15,280 bases of DNA from NCBI GenBank assembly GCA_029557025.1, contig JAKPRU010000098.1, positions 1 to 15,280 on the forward strand, in the 5' to 3' direction. This document shows, one piece after another, positions 1-8,026 of the stretch; the first letter of the stretch is position 1; the number at the start of each line of letters is the position of its first letter. The notes under the pieces are model-generated. The model was not told where the DNA came from and ran no database searches. It saw only the letters and a list, made by a program, of their open reading frames with translations. Source of the DNA: Candidatus Omnitrophota bacterium (lineage in GTDB: Bacteria; Hinthialibacterota; Hinthialibacteria; Hinthialibacterales; JAKPRU01). The position numbers and the translations under genes are program-made.

Positions 1-44
1 AAGGATAGCACGCCGGAAGGAGTCTCAATAGATGCGCGGGACAT
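1..44 (-). CDS. Possible start of a further minus-strand gene, cut by the left edge
   Basis: An ATG whose first base is 44 opens a frame that stays open to the left edge (14 codons, beginning MSRASIETPSG). It lies 6 nt past the stop codon of the CotH-like gene, as expected for a following operon gene. No clear ribosome binding site precedes it and 14 codons cannot be identified, so this may be chance. Confidence 0.2.
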   Translation of the reverse strand, partial: MSRASIETPSGVLS

Positions 45-50
45 GGAAAA

Positions 51-2063
51 TCAACGGATTTGCCAGTCTCCAATGGATACAGGGAGTTTGCTCCGGAGAT
101 AAGCGTGGCGAAGGCGCACGAAGGTCCGCATGGTTTCGTACGAGGTTAAAATCTGTTGGCGGCGTGCATTGTTTTGAATCCCCAGGTACTGTTCGGTTAA
201 ATCCAGGTCCTCCAGAAGCAGATTTTCGGCCTCGGTAATCAGATCCCCGATCCGTTGCTCGGACAAAAGGCCATTCAGTTCTCTCCCAAGCCATTCGCGA
301 TAAGCGGCATCCAGTTCACCATCGCTGTGAAAAGGCTTTGCGATAGGCCCCGGCCCCCTGGAAACGGCAGAAGATCTTCCTGTAAGGGGGAAATCCAGCG
401 GTAGTTCTGTAAACATGGGATTCCCGTCCGTATACCCGAACGTCTTATCCAGGTCCCAGGGGATGCACTCCCAACGGTCGATGGGAGGCGGATTGTGATA
501 AAGAAACATATTGTTGTGAAACCCGTCCCAATTCACCAGAAAAACCGAGACTACCGAATAGGCCATCACTTCCCGAACATCGAGGTAAGTCCGAAGCGCC
601 CTGCCACGGGCCTCGGCCCCGCTTGCGTTGATGGCCCGTACCATCTGGAACAGGTCCAGGCAGTCCTCATCCGTATTCGTTTGCTTGGCGTAGCCGAAAC
701 TGGGGATATTGGATTCATTGAATTGATTCCGTTCATTATAGGCGATTTTGTAGATATTGCCCTCATCATCGCGCCCGTTGATTGCCAGAAACCGTTCATT
801 CGGCTGCTGGATGGCGATTCTCTGTGTGTGCGCTTTCTCAATAACCCGATACCAGTCACAACGCGGAGCCAGAACCCCGAAATCCCGAAACAGTCGGTAG
901 GAGATATGCTCTACATGGGGCGACTGCGGACCGGCAGTGGTACCCCCACGAGGACGCTCCACTGACAAGTTGATCGTCCGATCCCCCCGGAATTCCTCGC
1001 CTTTCAGAAATCGGATCTTTTGTCCGGTATTTGCGGATTCGATTCGTGCCCCATCGAAAACCAGGACCTGCTCGGATGTCACCGGCTTAACCACAATCCC
1101 GCTGATGGGTCGTGTTGTTGTGGAGGCTCCTACCCGGTTTGTCGGAAAGATCCAGAGTAGAGGAAGTTTCGAGGGAATCTCATTGTCGTAAACGAAATAG
1201 GATTCGAACGGCCGAGGCTCGCCCAACGGCGGGAGTTGAAGATCGGTTCCATCATCCAGATCGAGCTGGAAATAAAAACGAACCAGCGTTTCTGAGGTAC
1301 AGGGGGGAATGACACATTGGAAAACAGCCTGTTCCGGGTTCCGGTCCATCAGGACCATCGGAGAGGAAAATCTCGGAACTGTTCCGAAAGTCCGGTGCTG
1401 TTCCGCATAGAGAGTTGCCTGTCGAATCCGATCGGGAGCATCCAATGTCACTTGCACATTCACAAAATCCTGGGAGGTCGGACAGGGTGGCGAGCACTGA
1501 AAAGAGCAAATGACAGGAAACGGAGGGATGCCGACAACGGAGTTTTGATATCCGGGAGTTCCGTTATTTTGCAGAGAAGCCCGCCAGGAATGAAAATCCT
1601 CCGACGGCAGATCCGCGGAAATCCGTTCCAGTGATCGGCCGTATCCATCCGCGCCACGCGGCCAGGGGAGGGTGTCTGAGTATTGAAATGAGTCTACCAG
1701 GTGACCGTCCGGCCCACGGAGTGTCAAGCGCTCGCCATCATTCGCCAACTTGCCGTCATACGGGCCGAACAACGGGACTTTCACAGACTGCCATTGCTTC
1801 AAGGCAGGATCTTTAACGAGAAGCAGAAAGGAAGCCGGTTGGATAACCGCCCCGGAAGGAAACGGAAACAGAACTCCCTCTGTAAAAGCGAATCCGTACA
1901 AATCGACCGGCGCAGATGATGGATTATACAGCTCGATGAATTCGTAACGGGAATCTGTTTCGGGGTTGTATAAAACCTCATTGATCACCACGTCCTCTGC
2001 GCGCGCAAAAAGGACGCCAATCCAGAAGACCATGAATAACGGGAATCCCCTTTTGAAAGTCAC
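51..2063 (-). CDS. Secreted LTD and CotH kinase-like domain protein
   Basis: Predicted 670-residue exported protein. The GTG start at 2063 is preferred over an upstream GTG at 2126. It has GGGAGAA at good spacing and gives a clean signal peptide: Lys/Arg near the N-terminus, a hydrophobic core at about 7-19, and cleavage after about A20 or A22. Residues 24-145 look like a lamin-tail domain (VVINEVLYNP, then EFIELYNPS). Residues 180-295 look like a beta-sandwich with Cys pairs (CSFQCSPPC, CVIPPC) that could form disulfides outside the cytoplasm. Residues 345-660 match the CotH kinase family, with NWDGFHNN near 511-518 and PWDLDKTFG near 535-543 carrying the expected Asp residues. CotH of spore formers phosphorylates coat proteins; in non-sporulating bacteria the substrates are generally unknown. 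The gene lies 94 nt downstream of a pilin-like gene. Family assignment is firm; activity and target are not known. Confidence 0.85.
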   Translation of the reverse strand: MTFKRGFPLFMVFWIGVLFARAEDVVINEVLYNPETDSRYEFIELYNPSSAPVDLYGFAFTEGVLFPFPSGAVIQPASFLLLVKDPALKQWQSVKVPLFGPYDGKLANDGERLTLRGPDGHLVDSFQYSDTLPWPRGADGYGRSLERISADLPSEDFHSWRASLQNNGTPGYQNSVVGIPPFPVICSFQCSPPCPTSQDFVNVQVTLDAPDRIRQATLYAEQHRTFGTVPRFSSPMVLMDRNPEQAVFQCVIPPCTSETLVRFYFQLDLDDGTDLQLPPLGEPRPFESYFVYDNEIPSKLPLLWIFPTNRVGASTTTRPISGIVVKPVTSEQVLVFDGARIESANTGQKIRFLKGEEFRGDRTINLSVERPRGGTTAGPQSPHVEHISYRLFRDFGVLAPRCDWYRVIEKAHTQRIAIQQPNERFLAINGRDDEGNIYKIAYNERNQFNESNIPSFGYAKQTNTDEDCLDLFQMVRAINASGAEARGRALRTYLDVREVMAYSVVSVFLVNWDGFHNNMFLYHNPPPIDRWECIPWDLDKTFGYTDGNPMFTELPLDFPLTGRSSAVSRGPGPIAKPFHSDGELDAAYREWLGRELNGLLSEQRIGDLITEAENLLLEDLDLTEQYLGIQNNARRQQILTSYETMRTFVRLRHAYLRSKLPVSIGDWQIR

Positions 2064-2096
2064 AATTTTCTCCCAGGAATTTCCATCACTGTTTGG

Positions 2097-2125
2097 AATA
2101 TACCTTGAAAATCTCCGACCGTCCA
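2097..2125 (-). promoter_or_regulatory. Candidate sigma-70-type promoter for the LTD-CotH gene
   Basis: Read on the minus strand, TGGACG (2120-2125) and TATATT (2097-2102) are 17 bp apart. Transcription would start near 2090, about 27 nt ahead of the GTG at 2063 and downstream of the longer alternative GTG at 2126. This supports the shorter start. The -35 box matches consensus at only four of six positions. Confidence 0.35.
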
Positions 2126-2157
2126 CCGGAAGTGCCGATAAACTCCGTTGCGGGATA

Positions 2158-2826
2158 TTAGAACATGGATACGCCGAAGGAGTTCAAATAGAAGTCGCCC
2201 ATGCTTCGGACGCCGTTGGAGGGGGAGTAGAAGGGATTGATCGGCAAATAACTGGGGGGAGGGTATTCATCAAGCGGCAAAATCGCGTTTCTCATTTCAT
2301 TCAGCAGGCTCGGTCCTTCCGGAAGAGTCAGGATGGGCAAAGCAGGTAGAGGCTGCGAATAACCCGGATTTCCGGCGACTAGCTGCCAGAGATCGGGGGT
2401 GCAGCGAAAACCCGCTCCCTGCTCGTCCGGTTTGAACCGGGCTCCCCGGTCGTATAAGAATCCCCGATAAAGCACCAGCACGCTCCCACCGCCATCCGGA
2501 GGGCCTCCGTAGAAAATGGGAGTGGGGATCATTCGCTCAAATACGCCATCGGGGTCGAAGTATGACACCGGCGTCGTCAGCTCCGGCAAGGCATTGGCGT
2601 CAATCACGCGGGTCATATAAGGCATGGAGGCTCCGGGCGCGTAAGTCCCATAATCCAGCCTGTATAGTTCCAGTGCGGTTTGGAGACTCTTCAGGTCGAC
2701 ATAAAGACAGCTCTGTTCCGCCCTGATCTTGGCGTTCACAAAATGGGGAACTGCCGTCGCTATCAGTATTGCCATGATTGTGACGACGATCAGCAGTTCG
2801 TTTAATGTGAATCCGCGACGTTTCAT
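2158..2826 (-). CDS. Type IV pilin-like / pseudopilin protein with class III signal peptide
   Basis: A 222-residue protein beginning MKRRGFTLNELL. This is a prepilin-peptidase site: short basic leader, Gly5 before Phe6, and Glu at +5 of the mature protein. A hydrophobic helix follows to about residue 27. The next segment (roughly 28-62, ending LYRLDYGTYAP) resembles the helix of GspG-like pseudopilins and of the many single pilin-like proteins in PVC-type and related genomes. The remaining C-terminal domain (65-222) was not recognised. Asn at mature +4 is unusual, since a hydrophobic residue is commoner there. ATG at 2826 follows AGGACTC, a modest ribosome binding site. No assembly ATPase, secretin or prepilin peptidase is in the window, so its machinery must lie elsewhere. 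It is followed by the LTD-CotH gene on the same strand and may be cotranscribed with it. Role (pilus, secretion or surface protein) cannot be told. Confidence 0.85.
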   Translation of the reverse strand: MKRRGFTLNELLIVVTIMAILIATAVPHFVNAKIRAEQSCLYVDLKSLQTALELYRLDYGTYAPGASMPYMTRVIDANALPELTTPVSYFDPDGVFERMIPTPIFYGGPPDGGGSVLVLYRGFLYDRGARFKPDEQGAGFRCTPDLWQLVAGNPGYSQPLPALPILTLPEGPSLLNEMRNAILPLDEYPPPSYLPINPFYSPSNGVRSMGDFYLNSFGVSMF

Positions 2827-2879
2827 GAGTCCTGTTGTTACAAAGTCGCTCCAATGTTCTTCTCACACCACCCCAATAT

Positions 2880-2908
2880 ATGATACCTCATCTTGCGCAG
2901 AACCGCAA
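2880..2908 (-). promoter_or_regulatory. Promoter of the pilin-like gene
   Basis: Read on the minus strand, TTGCGG (2903-2908) and TATCAT (2880-2885) are separated by 17 bp. Transcription would begin near 2873, giving a leader of about 47 nt before the ATG at 2826. Confidence 0.5.
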
Positions 2909-3088
2909 CGACTTTCTGCACTTCAATTCAACAAGAAATGCGATCCGGGCGACGCAATTTTGCGTTTCGGGCCAATAGCAGGTCTTGCCGGAAGGGATTT
3001 CATCATCTCAAGTGTGGAATTATTATATTTAAGTATAGTAATATCAACATACTACGATGGCATTTGTCCCGGACATCAGGAAATCCGC

Positions 3089-3120
3089 TGTGGGAAAAAG
3101 AAAAAAAACGTTCTCCCACA
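3089..3120. repeat. Spaced inverted repeat upstream of the rpoD promoter
   Basis: TGTGGGA (3089-3095) and TCCCACA (3114-3120) are perfect 7-bp arms around an 18-nt A-rich centre. The right arm ends 30 bp before the rpoD -35 box, where an activator or repressor could bind. On the minus strand the centre is T-rich, but no gene ends here, so a terminator is unlikely. Confidence 0.4.
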
Positions 3121-3150
3121 AGTCATTCGTGAAAAAAGTGCGAACATCTA

Positions 3151-3179
3151 TTGACGGAACCGTTCAATAGACATATAAT
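3151..3179 (+). promoter_or_regulatory. Strong sigma-70-type promoter for rpoD
   Basis: TTGACG (3151-3156), a 17-bp spacer and a perfect TATAAT (3174-3179). The expected start is near 3186, which gives the sigma factor mRNA a leader of about 200 nt. Confidence 0.7.
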
Positions 3180-3243
3180 AACAAGCTGATCGATTATCGA
3201 CGGGATTTTTGTGTTTTATGTCATTCTTCTTATCGCATCACAG

Positions 3244-3314
3244 GCCCATGTCGTAGCAAACGGAGTTCAACAATCGTTAAAGGCTTATAGTTGCTCGTCG
3301 ATTTAAACATGGGC
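3244..3314 (+). promoter_or_regulatory. Foldable element in the rpoD 5' leader
   Basis: GCCCATGT (3244-3251) is perfectly complementary to ACATGGGC (3307-3314). Inside it, AGCAA (3255-3259) can pair with TTGCT (3291-3295), continuing the helix past an internal loop. The element lies wholly between the predicted transcription start and the rpoD start codon. I do not recognise it as a named riboswitch or leader class. It could affect elongation, stability or translation, or the pairing could be chance. Confidence 0.35.
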
Positions 3315-3387
3315 GGCGGCTCCAGTATCACGCAGTTTAACAGGATATAAAAACTTTTTTGCAAAGTCACAGCAAAGGATGAGGATT

Positions 3388-4929
3388 ATGCAATCGTCTT
3401 TTATCTCGGAAGACATCGAATTCGAGCAGGCAATTTCCGAGGCCGAAGAGGCCTTGGAAGACGACGACCGCCCGGACGCGGCGGCCCTGTATGCGTCCAT
3501 GGTCCGAAACAATGAGACACCAGCTTCCGAGCGTACGGGAAGCAACGACTCCACACGGGTTTACCTGCGGGAAATGGGCGCCGTGCCTTTGCTGACCCGC
3601 GAGGAAGAGGTCTCCCTGGCTGTGCGTATCGACACCGGGCGGCAGAAGATCTGCCAGGCGCTGGCCATGTCTCCCTTCGCGGTGGAGCAGATCGGTCAGC
3701 TGGTAAAGGCGGTTCATGCCGGGGAAATGAATCCGGACGATGTTTTTCAGACGACGGGTGCGCCCGACGAAGGAACCGAGGAGGGGGTTGTGCGTCGGAT
3801 TAAAGCCCTCAAAAAAGGATTTGTGAAGTTGCGTAAACTCACGGCGAATTACCGCCGGATTGTCAACCGCAAAGGGTTGAAGCCGGAAACCCTGGAAGCA
3901 CGCGAGAAGGTTCTCCGGGAAACCTGCATCGGGCTGGAACTGGACTTCGAGCGAATTGAGGAAATGGCCCACCGGATCTATTCCAGCTTTCAACTTGTGC
4001 AGGGCATAACCCATCCGGATCATCATGGACGTCCACGGGATGAGCTGGCTTTCTCCACCCGGTCCGTTCCGGAAAAACGATCTCCCACAGAGAATGACAT
4101 TGAAGGAATCCGTGCCGAAATCGAGCGGGATCCCCAGACCACGAAACGTATTGCCGACTTGATCCGTGAAGGCCAAAGCATCGTTCACGCGGCCAAGATC
4201 GAAATGGTGGAGGCCAATCTTCGCCTAGTCGTTTCGATCGCCAAGAACTACCTGAATCGGGGTCTCCAGCTTCTTGACCTCATCCAGGAAGGGAACTTGG
4301 GGCTGATGCGGGCGGTCGAGAAATTCGATTTCCGACGCGGCTACAAGTTCAGCACGTATGCCACCTGGTGGATTCGACAGGCGATCACGCGCGCCATCGC
4401 CGATCAGGCCCGCACGATCCGTGTGCCGGTCAACACCATTGAGACGGTCAATCGCATGAACCGAATCACCCAGCGGCTGGTCCAGGAATTCGGGCGGGAA
4501 CCGACCATCGAGGAAATTTCCGAGCAAATGGAAATGCCCGCAGAGAAAGTCGCGATTCTCTCCAAGGTTTCGCAGCGCACCATCTCGCTGGACAGCCCGA
4601 TTACCGAAGATGGGGACACGACATTCGGCGATCTGATTCAGGATCGTTCCACCGAGTCTCCGGAGCGAGTGGCCACGGGCAACATCCTTACAAGGGAGAT
4701 CGAGGATATCCTTCGAACCCTGACCGAGCGCGAAGAAGTGGTTCTTCGTCTGCGGTACGGCTTGGGGGATGGACAGCGCCACAAGCTGGAAGAAGTCGGC
4801 GAGCGATTCGGTATCACCCGTGAACGTGTCCGCCAGATCGAAACCAAGGCGATTCGGAAACTGCGTCACCCGTTGCGTGCCCGAAGGCTGAAGGGATTTC
4901 TGGACCGCCTCCTGGATGAGATGAACTGA
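3388..4929 (+). CDS. rpoD: RNA polymerase principal sigma factor (RpoD/SigA, sigma-70 group 1)
   Basis: 513-residue primary sigma factor that directs RNA polymerase to -10/-35 promoters. The ATG at 3388 is preferred because AAAGGATGAGG precedes it; an in-frame ATG at 3379 lies inside that site and would add three residues. From 3388, region 1.2 is near 54-82 ([15 protein letters not shown]). A non-conserved, charged stretch follows. Region 2 is near 273-345, with the core-binding and -10 segment ending in [19 protein letters not shown] and then RTIRVPVN. Region 3 follows to about 420. Region 4 ends in the -35-reading helix-turn-helix ([19 protein letters not shown], about 467-486). An extended acidic region 1.1 of the E. 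coli kind is missing or very short. The consensus-like promoters seen throughout this window fit this sigma type. Assignment as the housekeeping factor is well supported by region 1.2 and length; group 2 paralogues are possible but less likely. Confidence 0.95.
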   Translation: MQSSFISEDIEFEQAISEAEEALEDDDRPDAAALYASMVRNNETPASERTGSNDSTRVYLREMGAVPLLTREEEVSLAVRIDTGRQKICQALAMSPFAVEQIGQLVKAVHAGEMNPDDVFQTTGAPDEGTEEGVVRRIKALKKGFVKLRKLTANYRRIVNRKGLKPETLEAREKVLRETCIGLELDFERIEEMAHRIYSSFQLVQGITHPDHHGRPRDELAFSTRSVPEKRSPTENDIEGIRAEIERDPQTTKRIADLIREGQSIVHAAKIEMVEANLRLVVSIAKNYLNRGLQLLDLIQEGNLGLMRAVEKFDFRRGYKFSTYATWWIRQAITRAIADQARTIRVPVNTIETVNRMNRITQRLVQEFGREPTIEEISEQMEMPAEKVAILSKVSQRTISLDSPITEDGDTTFGDLIQDRSTESPERVATGNILTREIEDILRTLTEREEVVLRLRYGLGDGQRHKLEEVGERFGITRERVRQIETKAIRKLRHPLRARRLKGFLDRLLDEMN

Positions 4930-4940
4930 GAACGTTCTCA
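4927..4940. repeat. 14-bp perfect palindrome at the rpoD stop codon
   Basis: TGAGAACGTTCTCA is self-complementary and its first three bases are the rpoD stop codon. As RNA it could form a short 5-bp hairpin. There is no following T-run, so alone it is a weak terminator. Confidence 0.4.
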
Positions 4941-4972
4941 TCTTAAGTCCAATAGAATCAACCCACTCTGTA

Positions 4973-4995
4973 TCTCCCCCAATCTTTGGGGGAGA
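4973..4995. repeat. GC-rich hairpin 1 downstream of rpoD (REP-like or terminator)
   Basis: TCTCCCCCA and TGGGGGAGA form a perfect 9-bp stem with a 5-nt loop. It belongs to a pair of similar hairpins filling the 133-bp gap between rpoD and the glycosyltransferase. No T-run follows, so a dispersed palindromic repeat or an mRNA 3'-end stabiliser is as likely as a classical intrinsic terminator. Confidence 0.6.
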
Positions 4996-5006
4996 GGGCT
5001 TGGCGT

Positions 5007-5032
5007 TACCCTCCCCAAGACCGGGGAGGGTA
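5007..5032. repeat. GC-rich hairpin 2 downstream of rpoD (REP-like or terminator)
   Basis: TACCCTCCCC and GGGGAGGGTA form a perfect 10-bp stem around a 6-nt loop, followed by GGGCGGGG rather than a T-run. Its core resembles hairpin 1 (CTCCCC/GGGGAG), giving the impression of an imperfect duplicated unit, as in REP-type intergenic repeats. Confidence 0.6.
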
Positions 5033-5062
5033 GGGCGGGGTTAACGAGCGCCGACCGTCATA

Positions 5063-6187
5063 ATGACTCGTGTTCTGTTCATCGCGCACAATGGATACGG
5101 TTATCCGCACAGCCGTGTTCGCTGCTATCATTTCGCGCGGATGCTTTCCCAATATCCCGATTTCCAGACCTCCGTGCTTTCATTCCGGCAGGATCTGGCT
5201 CCCCATCTGTCCGAGGAAGCGATGTATTTCGACCTTCGTGACCGGCATAAACTCGTTTTGACCCTGAAAGCTATCCCCCGCTTATTGGCCGAACGGCATT
5301 CCCTGATCTATATCCAGAAAGCCCATTTCCATTCCGCCGCACCGTTTTTCCTGCACCGACTGGGATTTCTGCCCCGCTATGTATTTGACTACGACGACTA
5401 TGATATTCCTCTTTCCAATTTTTTCGGGCGGGGAATCTGGAACCGCATCTTCTTTGGATCGAACCGATGGGATGAGATCACGTATCGTCATGCTCGCCGG
5501 GCACTGGGATGTGTTGCGTCCAGTTTTCGCCTGAAAGAGTTTCTAAGTGAATATCATCCCCGTGTTGTCCGTATCCCCACGGGCGTCGATGCCGACCGGT
5601 TCACGCCGGGCGAGCGGATGGACCCTGATGTGGTATATCTCTGGAACGGACTGATTTGGGGAGAACCGATATATCAGAATGTGCAGATGATTCTCCGCCG
5701 GTTTCCGGAAGTGGTCAGGGAGGTTCCTGGTGCGAGGTTGTGGATTGTGGGCGATGGCCGCTTATGGGACCGATTGCAAGCGGATCTTGCGGACAGAGTG
5801 GACTTTCCAGTGAAGACAACCCGCGCTGTTCCGCCGGACCGGATGCCGGAAATCCTGCGTCAGGCGGATGTCGGCTTGCTGCCCATTGCGGAAGATACCG
5901 AATGGGCTGCCGCCAAAAGTCCCACCAAACTGTTCGAGTACATGGCAGCCGGTCTTGCCGTGGTGGCGGGTAATATCGGTGAGGTTCGGCATGTGATCGA
6001 ACACGGTAACGATGGCTTTCTGGCACAGAACGAGGAAGAGTTTGTCGATTGCCTGGTTCGGGTGGGCCGGGATGCCTCTTTGCGGAAGCGGATCGGCATG
6101 AATGCCCGGCTCAAAGCGGAGCGGGAATACTCTTTGCCGGTTCTCGGTTCACATCTCGCGGAGTTTCTGCGAAGCCTTCTCCAGTAA
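5063..6187 (+). CDS. Glycosyltransferase, group 1 / GT4-like (GT-B fold)
   Basis: 374-residue cytoplasmic or membrane-associated glycosyltransferase that should move a sugar from a nucleotide donor onto a glycan or lipid-linked acceptor. The N-terminal half (1-170) has the GT-B opening RVLFIAHNGYGYPHSRVR and FDYDDYD near 108-114. IPTGVDADRF (171-180) marks the linker region. The C-terminal donor domain has ARLWIVGDG (224-232), ADVGLLPI (268-275) and KSPTKLFEYMAAGLAVVA (285-302), the usual donor-binding segment. The first Glu of the EX7E motif is not in the expected place, as happens in some GT4 subfamilies. The ATG at 5063 has no good ribosome binding site. The gene may be read from the rpoD promoter or from an unseen one. 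Its 3' end overlaps the convergent Maf-like gene by 39 bp. The sugar and acceptor cannot be inferred; neighbours suggest a surface glycan. Confidence 0.85.
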   Translation: MTRVLFIAHNGYGYPHSRVRCYHFARMLSQYPDFQTSVLSFRQDLAPHLSEEAMYFDLRDRHKLVLTLKAIPRLLAERHSLIYIQKAHFHSAAPFFLHRLGFLPRYVFDYDDYDIPLSNFFGRGIWNRIFFGSNRWDEITYRHARRALGCVASSFRLKEFLSEYHPRVVRIPTGVDADRFTPGERMDPDVVYLWNGLIWGEPIYQNVQMILRRFPEVVREVPGARLWIVGDGRLWDRLQADLADRVDFPVKTTRAVPPDRMPEILRQADVGLLPIAEDTEWAAAKSPTKLFEYMAAGLAVVAGNIGEVRHVIEHGNDGFLAQNEEEFVDCLVRVGRDASLRKRIGMNARLKAEREYSLPVLGSHLAEFLRSLLQ

Positions 6188-7999
6188 CGGGGCGATGGAT
6201 TCCATCCCCTCGCGCATCTCGCGAATCCATTTCACGATCTGATCCCTCGCCTTGTCATTTGTGCTGGAATCTGTCCCACCCATCAGCCCGATTCCGTGGA
6301 CATGTCCCAGAATCTCTGCCGCGCTTCCTTCCGCCTGGGAAGCCGCCAAGCGGATTCCCGGACAAGTCTCCAATGCCTCTGCCACTTGCTTCAGAACGGG
6401 AATCATACGTTGCCGGAACTTACGGGTGTCACGAGTGTCCACACGCCGAGCTTCTTTCTCCCATTGTTTCAAACGATTCCGATCGGACTCGATTTCGGCT
6501 ACAATCCGGGCGATTCGGCGGGTTGTTTCCTTGTTATCCGTGTTGGGTTGAACAGACGGAACTTCGGCACGGACGTCACAAGCACGATCCAGAATCTCCT
6601 CGAAAGGCATCGGGACCGTTCCGGAAATTTGTGCACCGTCCAATGACGTGTTGTATACAAGGCCACCTGTTGCGCGAATGAGCTCGCCAAGGTTGGCGCA
6701 AAACATTCGATAGAGATGACTGGTGCGGACTTGGCCGCCCCGGTTGTTCGGGACAAGGTACTGCGCACTTGTATGAGGGCTTTCCAGATCGACTTCCTCC
6801 TGCATTGCGCCGGCTGCATAAAATCGTTCCCCCGGAAAGGAGAGGTCCGTTCCAACCAGAACGATAGGACAGCAACCCATGATTCGCGCAAGGTGATATG
6901 CGCAATCTGTGGTCGAGCCTAGAGAAATCAGCGATCCGAGGCGGTCCGACAGGCCCAGCAGTTCCAGCAACAAGGACGCACGGATCGGGCGGTCCGTCGC
7001 GCCGAGATGATCGAAGAAGAAAGCGCTTCCGCCATATAATGCGGGAATAGAGGGATGGACGCCGGGGTAACTTACCAGGAAACCCGAATCTTCCCGTACA
7101 TTATCGAAATGCAGGCGGTTCAAGTCGGTGTGATCCACCGATACAACAAGATGGTAATCAATCCCTTCACGCCTGAGAATACGGGCAGCGGTATCCACCG
7201 CGATAATATAACCTTTCCGACTGGCCTCCCGCAGCCGTTCAAGATGTTCGGTGAGTGTGGGACCGGGAGCCACAACAAAAGCGGGCGCTCCGACACCCAC
7301 AGCGCGCAGCTCGGAGACGCCGGGTGATCGCACAACAGTGGGGAGATTCTCCAGGATGTTTCTCAAGATAAGTCCGGCCTGCGTACGAATGGTCCTCTGC
7401 CTGACCTGAACCTCCCCCAAGGCCGCCTGGATTTCCTGTGCCAGTTCCGCCAGATACCCGGAGTAGTAAGTCTGGAATCCGGGCAAAGTGAGAATCCGAA
7501 TTCCCTGTCCTGCGAACCGATGCCGCGCCGGACCCTCTGCAAGGTATCGAGCGGTTTCCCGGGGTGTGGTCCCCGCCAACCAGTAGATATTCCCGGACCG
7601 AAACAGGGCGGACAGATCCATTTGATGCAGGACAGTGGCAAACAAATCCAGGTCCGGTTCAACGGCCGTAATGAGCGTCTCCGGCCCTGCGTGACAAGCA
7701 AATTGGTGAATATGGTAGGCCAGCCCGATACCGAGAATAAGCACATTGCTGTTTTGGAGATATTCGGGCGGCAGGCCGCTCAGCCAGGATTGCGCCTCGG
7801 CCAGCGGCCGGTTCGGATGATGAAGAGGCAGGATATTTCCCCGTTCCATTTCAACAAGCAAGGTGGGAGCGTTTTCCCGGCTGGGAGCAAGACGACACAC
7901 CGGACGATCTGTCGGCGTACAGGCGGATAGTCTCTGTGCTGTATCCGGGGCGCACAGGGAAAGCGCATCAAGGTTCCGACGGAAAATGGGAGTGAACAT
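6149..7999 (-). CDS. Maf-like / DUF115 (MptE-like domain) protein, copy 1
   Basis: 616-residue protein of the motility-associated-factor (Maf, DUF115) family. Characterised members transfer nonulosonic acids to flagellin, and the central domain is related to archaeal MptE. Residues 1-230 form an N-terminal Rossmann-like domain (NVLILGIGLAYHIHQF, 85-100). The MptE-like core spans about 239-465, with VVAPGPTL (242-249), VDTAARILRREGI (268-280), VSVDHTDLN (286-294), LVGTDLSF (381-388) and YNTSLDGAQISGT (449-461). A helical C-terminal tail (470-616) is rich in charged residues. It starts 27 nt after the stop of the second copy, so the two are probably one operon. The ribosome binding site is weak, so translational coupling is plausible. 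No flagellar gene is seen, so the acceptor may be another surface protein or a glycan. Confidence 0.85.
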   Translation of the reverse strand: MFTPIFRRNLDALSLCAPDTAQRLSACTPTDRPVCRLAPSRENAPTLLVEMERGNILPLHHPNRPLAEAQSWLSGLPPEYLQNSNVLILGIGLAYHIHQFACHAGPETLITAVEPDLDLFATVLHQMDLSALFRSGNIYWLAGTTPRETARYLAEGPARHRFAGQGIRILTLPGFQTYYSGYLAELAQEIQAALGEVQVRQRTIRTQAGLILRNILENLPTVVRSPGVSELRAVGVGAPAFVVAPGPTLTEHLERLREASRKGYIIAVDTAARILRREGIDYHLVVSVDHTDLNRLHFDNVREDSGFLVSYPGVHPSIPALYGGSAFFFDHLGATDRPIRASLLLELLGLSDRLGSLISLGSTTDCAYHLARIMGCCPIVLVGTDLSFPGERFYAAGAMQEEVDLESPHTSAQYLVPNNRGGQVRTSHLYRMFCANLGELIRATGGLVYNTSLDGAQISGTVPMPFEEILDRACDVRAEVPSVQPNTDNKETTRRIARIVAEIESDRNRLKQWEKEARRVDTRDTRKFRQRMIPVLKQVAEALETCPGIRLAASQAEGSAAEILGHVHGIGLMGGTDSSTNDKARDQIVKWIREMREGMESIAPLLEKASQKLREM

Positions 8000-8026
8000 G
8001 GTTATTGTTGTCCGAGTGTGGGCCGA

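Larger units (their letters stand above)
2827..3387. other. Divergent intergenic region between pilin-like gene and rpoD
   Basis: 561 bp with no credible gene. From left to right it holds the minus-strand pilin promoter, an AT-rich stretch around 3010-3060, a spaced inverted repeat at 3089-3120, a strong plus-strand promoter at 3151-3179, and an rpoD leader of about 200 nt with a long-range stem. Short open frames crossing it have no ribosome binding site and no recognisable product. Confidence 0.7.

Noticed and set aside
32..238. Plus-strand frame of 68 codons preceded by GGAAGGAG
   Set aside because: The spacing to the ATG is too long and the frame is antisense to the well-supported CotH C-terminus.
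1198..1216. tRNA-like GATTCGAAC string
   Set aside because: It is inside the LTD-CotH coding sequence and no acceptor, D or anticodon arms can be formed around it.
2729..3154. 141-codon plus-strand frame across the pilin start and intergenic region
   Set aside because: It begins inside the pilin-like gene on the other strand, and its product looks like translated non-coding DNA with low-complexity Lys/Asn-rich parts.
3218..3256. Short upstream open frame (12 codons) in the rpoD leader
   Set aside because: No ribosome binding site precedes it and the peptide is not a recognised leader peptide.
3367..4188. 273-codon open frame antisense to rpoD
   Set aside because: It mirrors a strongly conserved gene, has no recognisable product, and is explained by codon bias on the other strand.
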